DNA of 64,000 bases from Cardinium endosymbiont of Dermatophagoides farinae (GTDB lineage Bacteria; Bacteroidota; Bacteroidia; Cytophagales; Amoebophilaceae). The notes under the pieces are model-generated. The model had not been told where the DNA came from. It saw nothing but the letters and a program-made list of their open reading frames with translations, and made no database searches. This document shows positions 53,301 through 61,717 of this stretch, piece after piece. Every line of letters begins with the position of its first letter. Positions within the stretch are counted from its first letter, which is position 1. The translations under genes were made by a program, and so were the position numbers. The stretch covers positions 310,001-374,000 of the forward strand of contig NZ_VMBH01000001.1 of NCBI RefSeq assembly GCF_007559345.1. The letters run 5' to 3'.

Positions 53301-54674
53301 TTAATGACTGGCTTGTTTCGCAACATTACCTATCATCTGATTTTTTCTATTAAAGTTGTAGCTATAGTCAAAGTCATAAGGTGCCAATTGATAATACTGC
53401 GCTGCTTCAGATTGTTCTGTTTCTTTTGTTGTATTATAACCATATTGTTCTTTTATATACTTTTCACAAGTATAGCTGTTTGGATCTGGTAAGCTGCTAA
53501 CCGCACTATGCTGTATACTATTGATTACATAATCAACCCATTTAAGCTTTTGGGCATTGTTGGCGTATTCACGCCAATCTCCATACATAGATTTCTCGTA
53601 GAGTTTTTTCTCAAATGCTACAAGTGATATTCCCATTTTTTTTGCAACCCTTCCGCCTGAACGCTTCCAAATTGTATTAAGAAATTCATAATGCTCCTTT
53701 GTTTCTCTGAGATTACCCCAAACACAAGATAAAGGCTGGTGGTGTAAGATGAGTGCATTTGGATAAGCATAAGATTTAGTAGCTAATGTAGTAATCAAAG
53801 CGGCCATGGAACCAGCGTATGTTTTTACCACCACATAGACAGGTGCTTTACTATGCTCTATGGCTTGTAAAATATTCCAGCCTGCCATTATAGAACCGCC
53901 TGGAGAATCACCAATAACAATAAATATAGGATAATCTCCATTTTTATTATTAAAATAATGAATTTGATCTACAATGTAATTTGCTTTCCAGGGAGTAATA
54001 TGACCATTTAAGTCAATACATCGATCGGAGAGGATTAAGGTATTGCTGCGTTTGTCCAATGGATCTTTCAGGTAGATGGGTTTTTTTGTAATATATTTAC
54101 CCCGTTCTGATTCAGCTTGCAAGGCTTCTATTTCTGCTTTTTTCCGATGGCTTTGCTCCTGTAGCAGTTGTACTTGCCCTTTTTCTAGTTGTATTTTTTT
54201 ATCTAACATGGCTAATGCCACATCATGCTCCATCATTTGTTTGGTAAACCTAGCCTTTTCGAGCTCTAATTCCATGGTAAGCCTTTCTTTTTCCATGTTT
54301 AGTACAAGCATCTCGTGGTCATGCTTCTTCCGAAGGTTTTCATCTTCTATTTCTTTGCCCAAGCGCTGACATTCTTTTTTAATACGGAGCTCTTCAATTT
54401 TAGCAATAACAGCTGAAAGTTTTTTTTCCAAAAGTGCGCGATTCAGTGCATTTTCTGCTTCTAGCTTACTTTGTAGCTTCTTGTTTGCCGCAATGATGGC
54501 ATCATCGGAGTCATCGGATTTTTTTTGTTTGACAGGAGCAACAATAGCTACTTTTTTTTCCTTTCCCCCCTTTTTTTCTTGTTTTGCTAATGCGCTATTA
54601 TTACCTGTGATGAGTAATGTGCAAATAGAGAGGCCTAATTTTATTAAACCACGGTTATTATTTAAACCTACCAT
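53301..54674 (-). CDS. Exported ClpP-like serine protease with N-terminal coiled coil
   Basis: A 457-residue protein. A signal peptide (LIKLGLSICTLLITGNNSALA) precedes a Lys-rich linker and a long charged coiled coil (about 60-195; KLEAENALNRALLEKKL, EMLVLNMEKERLTMELELEK). A ClpP/crotonase-fold domain follows (about 205-390): IDLNGHITPWKANYIVDQIH, GDSPGGSIMAGW, Ser289 in TYAGSMAALITT, His312 in LILHHQP and a candidate Asp366 in YGDWREY. All three triad positions are filled. The C-terminal tail (about 60 residues) is Tyr/Asn-rich. ClpP is normally cytoplasmic and fed by Clp ATPases; here export suggests an ATP-independent periplasmic or secreted enzyme. It lies between the two HD-like membrane proteins. 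Confidence 0.8.
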   Translation of the reverse strand: MVGLNNNRGLIKLGLSICTLLITGNNSALAKQEKKGGKEKKVAIVAPVKQKKSDDSDDAIIAANKKLQSKLEAENALNRALLEKKLSAVIAKIEELRIKKECQRLGKEIEDENLRKKHDHEMLVLNMEKERLTMELELEKARFTKQMMEHDVALAMLDKKIQLEKGQVQLLQEQSHRKKAEIEALQAESERGKYITKKPIYLKDPLDKRSNTLILSDRCIDLNGHITPWKANYIVDQIHYFNNKNGDYPIFIVIGDSPGGSIMAGWNILQAIEHSKAPVYVVVKTYAGSMAALITTLATKSYAYPNALILHHQPLSCVWGNLRETKEHYEFLNTIWKRSGGRVAKKMGISLVAFEKKLYEKSMYGDWREYANNAQKLKWVDYVINSIQHSAVSSLPDPNSYTCEKYIKEQYGYNTTKETEQSEAAQYYQLAPYDFDYSYNFNRKNQMIGNVAKQASH

Positions 54675-54705
54675 CTTAAATATTTATTTAGTTTATATTT
54701 TTTTG

Positions 54706-54777
54706 TTGTCCGGCTAGGGGTCGAACCTAGAGTCTTCTGGACCAAAACCAGACGTGTTGCCATTACACTACCGGACA
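54706..54777 (-). tRNA. tRNA-Gln (UUG)
   Basis: Minus strand TGTCCGGTAGTGTAATGGCA, anticodon arm TCTGG-TTTTGGT-CCAGA (anticodon TTG), T arm GGTTCGACCCC and CCGGACA closing the acceptor stem. CCA not encoded. Confidence 0.94.
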
Positions 54778-54976
54778 GTATTAAGGCAAACTGTAATCAC
54801 AAATCTATTAATTTAATTAGAAAAAAGGAAGCAATCATCTGTTTTTTATGGTTTAACTTTTACTTTTATACATTTAGGGCGTGTAGGGCAATATAGGTTT
54901 TTTATTCAAAATAAGTTGGATAGGATAGTCCAAAGTCGTATAATGCAGTAGGCCTGGTTTGACCATTTAGGGCAGT

Positions 54977-55107
54977 AGAGCTTCTGCAAAACCTATTGCT
55001 AAATGGCAATTTTGGCGCTTGTTTATGCTCCTCAAATACATTTAGTATTCTGGCGACTGCGCTTCTCCTAAAAACTGCTGATCACAAATAGGTTTTGCAG
55101 AAGCTCT
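54977..55107 (-). repeat. Inverted-repeat element, copy 11 (131 bp)
   Basis: Minus orientation. Ends read AGAGCTTCTGCAAAACC and GGTTTTGCAGAAGCTCT, exact complements. A partial second module (GGCGCTTGT) is present. TA flanks both ends. Confidence 0.9.
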
Positions 55108-55191
55108 AGTTTATGCTAACCGTTTGCTTCTCCTTTTGAGGCAATTTAGTATAATTTTAGGTTTGGATTGTTTTTTTATTTAAAAGTTGCA

Positions 55192-57273
55192 ATGTCGTTT
55201 AATATTCTACCTTTTGTTATAATATTAATCTTATTATTGCTGAAATCTTCTTTTACAAAAGAACGATTGTCTAAGCTGAAGCCAAGTGATGCCATGATGG
55301 CATTGATAGGGTGCTACGTTATATGCACTACTATATTAGATTATGCAAGTGAGGGTTTTATCTATTGGTATCTACTTCAATTTATTACAGCTATTTCGCT
55401 TATAGGTTATGCAATCGATTCCAAGAAAGAAGTTCCATCCTGGAAAATTGGTCGGCGTTGGTTGATAAGTGTGGTTTTCTGTCTTCCTATAAATGTGCTT
55501 TGGAACTGGTCAGGGTTGGTGCAAGCGCCATCTGTTTTTGCGTTGGCTTTATCTGTGGCCCATTTGACTTTAACTTTGTTTGTATTGCCATTGCGCATAA
55601 GCGTAAGGCTAGTATCGGTTATGTTGTTGGTAATTATTTATGCGATATCCCGCAATGGTATGGGTCTATTATTATCGGAATCAGGTGTTTTTTTAATATC
55701 CTTGTTGGGATTAAGTCTAATGATTTTTTTCATTATTGTTTATAATAAGCGTAAACTAGCTAGTTACAAGCATCATGGCCATTACCTAAAAAGCAAAATA
55801 CAAGAGAAACAACTCAAAGAGCAGGAAGAACAGCAATCAGGGTTTGACTTATATTCGGATCTAGAGACGGTGCGTAATAACCCAATGGAAGCACACACTT
55901 TTATAGATCAAGTCATGAAGGAGGCTACACAATTTATTTCCTATTTAGATAGTAGGCCGCTGTATAAAGAAGATTTAGATCTTATTACCAATAATTTTGT
56001 TATTTGGGATATTTTTCTAAAACAGCGTGCCAGATCTAGAAATCATATCATATTGATACCAGTTGAGGTGAGCCTTGATGAGTTGGTGCGTAAGTTAGAG
56101 GTTGCGCTAGACCTGGAAAGTAAAACGCATCCTATTCCTAAGCTGTTAATAGAGCCTAAAGATCATAAGCTTCCTGAAAAGATCATATGTGATGCCAACC
56201 AGATGGTCTCTTTATTAATAATGCCTGTTATTTTAAGTATTGCCAGCTTAGATTCTTCAAAAGATAGGTTTGTAACGGTTCAATTATATACCACCTATTT
56301 AAAATATGAGCCAAGAAACCCTGCTAAGGATACATCTGCTACAGATGGCTGCTTTCCTGCTATCGCTTTGGTGATTGGCAATGCTGTTATTCCTCAAGAA
56401 GCGTTACCTAAAATTAAAAGTTATTATCAAGATGTTACGGTAGGTAGTGAGTTTAGTTGGCACAGTGTGGTGCAAAAGGAATCAGAATGGACCAGTATGG
56501 AAAAGCGAAGTATAGAACGGATTGTTCGTATTCACTATGGTTACTTGCAATTTCCGGCTTCCCATAAAAGACCTATACTTATAGTGGTGCCTTGTAATGT
56601 AGCCGCTGTGCGGGATGAAATGATTTCCAGAATACTACCTTCAGATCCTTCTATTAGCTATAGAGAATTTAAAGAATCTATGGTAACCTTAACCAAAGCC
56701 TATAACAATCTTTGCACGGTGGCTGATATGCGTACCATTGTATTAGATGAACTTTTCCTGCTGGTAAGGCGTTGTTATGGTTTTAGGCGGCATGCATCAG
56801 GTCAATTATTCTATGTACGTGCTTTAGATATTGCCCAATTGGTAGCAGAATGGGTGCCCTATCAACCAAGACCGGTTTATTTCAGTGTCCTATATGGCTT
56901 GGTACGTTATGCAGGTTTACCACTTGCTTATGTTAAAGCCAATTATAGTATGGATGTCTACCACTTTGTGGAAAGCATTGTAGCCGTCAATAAGCGCCAA
57001 GAGATGGAGCCATGTGGACTTTATATCGGTAATCGGCTCAAACGAATCATCAATCGAGAGCAACTCTTTGTGCTTTGTATTAAATTCGCGGAACGATTGT
57101 ATGACCTCCGGCATGCCAAAGATTATATCCACTTGGAGGAGGTTAAATATATGGCCCAAGAAACCCTTACAATAGATATTGAGCTTGGAAAAAAATATTT
57201 AAACGCTAAAATCGTAGAAGAATTGGTACAGGCAGCCAACCAGGCATTAGAAGTCTGTGAAGGAACATGTTAG
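55192..57273 (+). CDS. Membrane protein with degenerate RelA/SpoT HD-like C-terminal domain, paralogue 2
   Basis: A 693-residue paralogue of 50822-52810. Start set at ATG 55192 (MSFNILPFVIILIL); the frame is open from TTG 55168. The order is the same: an extra N-terminal helix, KLKPSDAMMALIGCYVI and further helices to about 190, a cytoplasmic middle (QARSRNHI-like KQRARSRNHIILIPVEVS), and the HD-like end (IAQLVAEWVPYQPRPVYFSV, LYGLVRYAGLPLAYVKANYS, LFVLCIKFAERLYDLRHAKD, MAQETLTIDIELGKKYL). The remaining HD Asp of paralogue 1 is Gly here, so it is even less likely to be a hydrolase. The gene converges on serS. Confidence 0.7.
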   Translation: MSFNILPFVIILILLLLKSSFTKERLSKLKPSDAMMALIGCYVICTTILDYASEGFIYWYLLQFITAISLIGYAIDSKKEVPSWKIGRRWLISVVFCLPINVLWNWSGLVQAPSVFALALSVAHLTLTLFVLPLRISVRLVSVMLLVIIYAISRNGMGLLLSESGVFLISLLGLSLMIFFIIVYNKRKLASYKHHGHYLKSKIQEKQLKEQEEQQSGFDLYSDLETVRNNPMEAHTFIDQVMKEATQFISYLDSRPLYKEDLDLITNNFVIWDIFLKQRARSRNHIILIPVEVSLDELVRKLEVALDLESKTHPIPKLLIEPKDHKLPEKIICDANQMVSLLIMPVILSIASLDSSKDRFVTVQLYTTYLKYEPRNPAKDTSATDGCFPAIALVIGNAVIPQEALPKIKSYYQDVTVGSEFSWHSVVQKESEWTSMEKRSIERIVRIHYGYLQFPASHKRPILIVVPCNVAAVRDEMISRILPSDPSISYREFKESMVTLTKAYNNLCTVADMRTIVLDELFLLVRRCYGFRRHASGQLFYVRALDIAQLVAEWVPYQPRPVYFSVLYGLVRYAGLPLAYVKANYSMDVYHFVESIVAVNKRQEMEPCGLYIGNRLKRIINREQLFVLCIKFAERLYDLRHAKDYIHLEEVKYMAQETLTIDIELGKKYLNAKIVEELVQAANQALEVCEGTC

Positions 57274-58593
57274 CAGGTGCCCTTTATCAGGCAAAAAGTA
57301 AGACAAACCTTCCTTAAAGGCTTTAATCAATGATATGAAACCCTGTATAAGGTTGTAAGGCCTTTGGGATCTGAATCCCTCTGGGGTTTGATTCCATTCT
57401 AATAGTGCGGCTAGAATACGTGGCAGGGCGAGTCCACTTCCATTTAAGGTATGTAAAAGACAACTTTTTTTATCCTTGTCTTTATACCTTAATGATAATC
57501 TATTGGACTGGAAGGTTTCAAAGTTACTGATTGAGCTTACTTCTAGCCACTTATCTTGGCCTATAGCGTGTACTTCTATATCGTAGGTCATAGCAGCGCA
57601 AAAACCTAAATCTCCACTACAAAGTTTTACAATACGATAGGGTAGTTCCAGCGCTTCTACCAGCCCTTGCACATAGGTTAACATCGTTTCTAGGTTTTCG
57701 TAAGAATCCTCAGGATGGCAAATCTGAACCAGTTCTACTTTGTCAAATTGATGTAGCCTATTGAGGCCACGCACATCGGCTCCCCAAGAACCTGCTTCAC
57801 GTCTAAAGCAAGGGGTATATCCTACATGCTTAATGGGTAAGGTAGCCGCTGCTACCATTGTATCACGATAGATGTTTGTAATAGATACTTCTGCCGTAGG
57901 AATCAGATACAATTGTACTGAAGGTATCTGATACATTTGACTTTCTTTGTCAGGTAATTGACCCGTTGCATAAGCAGATGCTTCATTTACCAAAATAGGC
58001 GGTTGAATTTCTGTATAGCCTGCTTTTGATGCTTGATCCAAAAAAAAGTTGATGAGCGCACGTTGTAACTTAGCGCCTTTTCCCTTGTATACTGGAAAAC
58101 CAGCACCTGTAATTTTATTGCCCAGTTCAAAGTCAACCAGGTCATATTTTTTAATTAAATCCCAGTGGGCCCACGCTACACTTTTGGAACTTGGTGTGGT
58201 TTGATGGATAATCAGGTTGTCCTGAGCGTGGTTGCCAATCGGTACGTTTGCATGCGGCAGGTTGGGCAGCGCATACAGCTGCTCCAATAGCACCGATGTA
58301 TATCCCTTAAACTGTTGCGTCAACTGCTTAGCCCTTTCTTTTAATTGGTTAACCTCGCTTTTTTTAGCTTCTAATAGTGCTGCCTCTCCTTGTAGCCGCA
58401 ACGCATCGCCTATTTCTTTATTCAGCTTATTGAGTGTAGCGGCTAGGTTGTCTAGTTGAGACTGTGTAGCCCGTTTTTCTATGTCTAGTTTGCAGATGGC
58501 CTCAACTAGCATTGCTGCATTGGATAAGCCTCTTTTATGTAGGCCATCTATTACTGCCTTTTTATCTGTTCTTATACGATGTAAGTCAATCAT
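57247..58593 (-). CDS. serS: Seryl-tRNA synthetase, C-terminal frameshift
   Basis: A class II synthetase. The N-terminal coiled-coil arm (about 30-105) binds the long variable arm of tRNA-Ser. Core motifs: PILVNEASAYATGQLPDKES (motif 1 region), TPCFRREAGSWGADVRGLNR (motif 2) and LHTLNGSGLALPRILAALLE (motif 3). After NQTPEG the given frame continues as FRSQRPYNLIQGF, unlike SerS. The expected ending (IQIPKALQPYTGFHIID) is in another frame and stops at 57323-57325; one extra G in the GGG run near 57380 would restore it. The corrected stop also removes the overlap with the converging gene at 57273. tRNA-Ser lies at 48.5 kb. Confidence 0.95.
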   Translation of the reverse strand: MIDLHRIRTDKKAVIDGLHKRGLSNAAMLVEAICKLDIEKRATQSQLDNLAATLNKLNKEIGDALRLQGEAALLEAKKSEVNQLKERAKQLTQQFKGYTSVLLEQLYALPNLPHANVPIGNHAQDNLIIHQTTPSSKSVAWAHWDLIKKYDLVDFELGNKITGAGFPVYKGKGAKLQRALINFFLDQASKAGYTEIQPPILVNEASAYATGQLPDKESQMYQIPSVQLYLIPTAEVSITNIYRDTMVAAATLPIKHVGYTPCFRREAGSWGADVRGLNRLHQFDKVELVQICHPEDSYENLETMLTYVQGLVEALELPYRIVKLCSGDLGFCAAMTYDIEVHAIGQDKWLEVSSISNFETFQSNRLSLRYKDKDKKSCLLHTLNGSGLALPRILAALLEWNQTPEGFRSQRPYNLIQGFISLIKAFKEGLSYFLPDKGHLLTCSFTDF

Positions 58594-58681
58594 TGTAAGT
58601 CAATCATTCTATTTGCCGTTTAAACATTGCAATATAGTATACATTAACCTAAAATTACAGCGTTTTAAGCAGTCGATCTGT

Positions 58682-58808
58682 AGACCTTCTGCAAAACCTA
58701 TTGCTAAATGGCAATTTTGTGGTCTATGCTCCTCAAATACATCTAGTATTCTGGCGACTGCGCTTCTCCTAAAAACTGCTGATCACAAATAGATTTTGCA
58801 GAAGGTCT
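58682..58808 (-). repeat. Inverted-repeat element, copy 12 (127 bp, no modules)
   Basis: Minus orientation, shortest form; one base of an arm differs (AAATAGATTTTGCAGAAGG). Confidence 0.9.
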
Positions 58809-59196
58809 TATTTTTTCAGGGTTGCTCTTTTTGAATTTTTCAAATTATAGTTGTATAATTGTTCATGTTGGTTTGCTATGGGGCTGCACTCGGAGCCCTA
58901 CATTAATATTCATTCCTTATTACAGCTGTTCTATATTCTGTATGTACAGAGATACCCTTATTTTCGACTATTCTTACTAGATTTAAAAAAGCGAAATCAG
59001 AACAAATAAGAAGGTGATATGCTATTAACGCAGCTATTACTGTTGCTTGGCAATGAAACTATATTATAAAATGGCTGATCGAAAGATTTGCATCACCACA
59101 AGTTGTTGCGGTCTTAAAGGTGGCTTTATGTAGCGTTTCGAAGCGCTTGATTAGATAATTCTTTTTATGGATTGATTATCATTTAAAAAATACCAT
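58809..59196. other. Spacer, nothing recognised
   Basis: Between two repeat copies in opposite orientation. No coding frame or RNA that I can support. Confidence 0.4.
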
Positions 59197-59323
59197 AGAC
59201 CTTCTGCAAAATCTATTTGTGATCAGCAGTTTTTAGGAGAAGCGCAGTCGCCAGAATACTAGATGTATTTGAGGAGCATAGACCACAAAATTGCCATTTA
59301 GCAATAGGCTTTGCAGAAGGTCT
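59197..59323 (+). repeat. Inverted-repeat element, copy 13 (127 bp, no modules)
   Basis: Plus orientation, shortest form, opposite to copy 12 and 388 bp from it. The pair could form a large inverted structure. Confidence 0.9.
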
Positions 59324-59431
59324 TATTTTGGATGCATGTTCACATGTTTAACTTACATACTATATCATATAGGTTTACGATTACTCATTTTATTTTTAAT
59401 GGGCTTTATTTAACTTACACCTAACTCAATC

Positions 59432-60952
59432 ATGTACAATATCGGAGAGCTCAATCAAAAACTTATTTCTGAGTTACGCGAAATAGCAGAAAAATTTAAA
59501 GTTAAAAGCTATAAAACGCTTTTAAAAGAGGAACTTATTTATAAAATATTGGACCAACAGGCGGTACTTCCGGAGATAAAAAAGCATCATGAAGTGGTTG
59601 CTGCACCACTACAACCAAAGGAAGCCACCCCATCTGTATTGCCCAAGAAGGGTTATATAAAATCTAGAGCAGTGGAAGCACAGGTTGAGTCTAGCCTACA
59701 AGGTAAAAACAGTGAGGGCCCAGATCCAGAAAAGCCAGCTGTGGCGGAACGTTCTCCTATTTCGGCTGTAAAAGAACCAAAAGAAGCCCCTCCTTCATGT
59801 GAAAAGTATAAAAAAGAAGCAGCTAGCCTGCATAACTTGGATACCACTATTGAAGGGGAGGGTGTGCTAGAGATTATGCAAGACGGCTATGGATTTTTAC
59901 GTTCATCTGACTATCACTATTTAGCTAGCCCAGACGATGTGTATGTATCGCCCTCTCAAATCAAGTTATTTAATCTAAAAACAGGTGATACCATTCGTGG
60001 TAAAATACGTCCACCCAAAGAAGGGGAAAAATACTTTGCCCTTTTAAAGGTAATTTACATGAATGGTGTAACTATAGAGGAGGGCCGCAATCGTATTCCG
60101 TTTGAGCATCTGACGCCCCTTTTCCCACATGATAAGTTGCATATTTCCAATGGGGCCAGCCAATATTCAACGCGTATTATGGATTTGTTTTCTCCTATTG
60201 GTAAGGGGCAACGTGGTATGATTGTAGCGCAGCCTAAGACTGGTAAAACGGTATTATTAAAAGAGATTGCCAATGCCATTGCATGCAATCATCCAGAAGT
60301 TTATTTGATTGTGCTCCTTATTGGGGAACGCCCAGAGGAGGTGACGGATATGGCTAGAAATGTAAAAGCAGAGGTTATTGCTTCCACCTTTGATGAGCAG
60401 GCTGAGCGGCACGTAAAAGTTTCTAATATTGTTTTGGAAAAGGCAAAGAGAATGGTAGAATGTGGCCGTGATGTGGTTATCCTGTTGGATTCTATTACCC
60501 GATTGGCTCGGGCACACAATACAGTTAGCCCTTCTTCTGGAAAGATACTTTCTGGTGGTATTGATGCCAATGCACTGCATAAACCCCAGCGGTTTTTTGG
60601 TGCAGCCCGTAATGTGGAGAATGGGGGGTCGCTGACCATTTTGGCTACAGCACTTATTGATACAGGCTCTAAAATGGATGAAGTGATTTTTGAAGAATTC
60701 AAAGGTACGGGTAATATGGAGCTGCAATTGGATCGTAAGTTGGCCAATAAACGCATCTATCCAGCTATTGATGTACCTGCCTCTGGAACAAGGCATGAAG
60801 AATTACTGATCGGAAAAGAGGAACTAGCGCGCATCTGGATACTGCGTAATATCATGGCAGATATGAGTTCTACAGAAGCTATGGATTTTCTACTTAAGAA
60901 GATGAGGGGTACACGTAACAATGAGGAATTTTTGGTCTCTATGAGCAATTAG
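59432..60952 (+). CDS. rho: Transcription termination factor Rho
   Basis: A 506-residue Rho. N-terminal Rho-N ([20 protein letters not shown]) is followed by a low-complexity insertion (about 55-130, rich in Glu, Pro and Lys), a cold-shock RNA-binding domain ([32 protein letters not shown]) and the hexameric ATPase core: [20 protein letters not shown] (P-loop), [28 protein letters not shown] (Walker B) and [12 protein letters not shown]. The inserted linker is typical of Bacteroidota Rho proteins. It ends factor-dependent transcripts. Repeat copy 13 ends 108 bp upstream of the start. Confidence 0.96.
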   Translation: MYNIGELNQKLISELREIAEKFKVKSYKTLLKEELIYKILDQQAVLPEIKKHHEVVAAPLQPKEATPSVLPKKGYIKSRAVEAQVESSLQGKNSEGPDPEKPAVAERSPISAVKEPKEAPPSCEKYKKEAASLHNLDTTIEGEGVLEIMQDGYGFLRSSDYHYLASPDDVYVSPSQIKLFNLKTGDTIRGKIRPPKEGEKYFALLKVIYMNGVTIEEGRNRIPFEHLTPLFPHDKLHISNGASQYSTRIMDLFSPIGKGQRGMIVAQPKTGKTVLLKEIANAIACNHPEVYLIVLLIGERPEEVTDMARNVKAEVIASTFDEQAERHVKVSNIVLEKAKRMVECGRDVVILLDSITRLARAHNTVSPSSGKILSGGIDANALHKPQRFFGAARNVENGGSLTILATALIDTGSKMDEVIFEEFKGTGNMELQLDRKLANKRIYPAIDVPASGTRHEELLIGKEELARIWILRNIMADMSSTEAMDFLLKKMRGTRNNEEFLVSMSN

Positions 60953-61010
60953 GGAAGTATATTTAGACTGTCTAATTTTATCTATCCATTTGGCCTCCTC
61001 CAATAACAGC

Positions 61011-61717
61011 ATGAAGAAGCTAACGGCTATTAGAATGATTTGGTATGAAAACAGGCTGTTTTTTTACCTGCTTATTGCCCTATCGCTTATCGGAAGTTTC
61101 CCCTTTTTTGTATTGGATAAAGTTTCTTTTTTTATCTTGCTCAAGCAGTGGCATCATCCTGTAGCCGATTGTATGGCGCTTTATTTGACCTGGTTAGGTG
61201 ATGGGGTTACTTACCTAGCGCTGCTATCGATGGTTGCCTTGTTTCGTGCAAGTTGTAGAAAGCTTATCATTATGGGGGGAGCTTTCTCTGTATGTCTATT
61301 GTGGTACAATTACTGAAGCGTGTTTTTTTTTCCTGTATGCTAAGGCCTATAGCCTTGCTCCCTATAGATGCATCGCTCTACCTAGTAGATGGTGTGCGCT
61401 TATTAAGGGATTTAAGCTTTCCTTCAGGTCATGCTGCTACCATTTTTGTGTTGATATCTGTTGTACAGCTATTGTCTAGAAGCAAAAAAAAAAGCTACAC
61501 TGTTATTTTATTAGGGCTGGCACTTATGGTTGCTTATTCAAGAATTTATCTTTGTCAGCATTTCTATATAGATGTCTATGCAGGTGCTTGGATTGGTATA
61601 ATTTCTGCCCTAGTAGTCTATAGCTGCTCGCTTTATTTCCGTGGACCAGATTGGTTAGACCATTCTATCTATTTTTTGTTATATACATATGGAAAAGGAT
61701 TGCCAATTAAAAAGTAG
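61011..61717 (+). pseudogene. PAP2-family phosphatase, frameshifted
   Basis: ATG 61011 starts a membrane protein with helices YLLIALSLIGSFPFFVL and LTWLGDGVTYLALLSMVALF; this frame stops at 61316. The second frame (from about 61292) continues KRVFFSCMLRPIALL, then the PAP2 motifs DLSFPSGHAATIF (S-G-H) and YSRIYLCQHFYIDVYAGAWIG (R...H...D). The break is near 61290. An N-terminal motif K-x6-RP is seen at VFFSCMLRP. PAP2 enzymes dephosphorylate lipid phosphates such as undecaprenyl pyrophosphate or lipid A. The following glycosyltransferase overlaps its end by 29 bp. Confidence 0.8.

Noticed and set aside
53304-54717. Plus-strand frames opposite the ClpP-like gene (Ser/Phe/Cys-rich)
   Set aside because: Mirror frames of the Lys/Glu-rich coiled coil; composition is that of an antisense shadow.
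60257-60796. 179-codon minus-strand frame inside rho
   Set aside because: Antisense to a conserved ATPase core; no family similarity.
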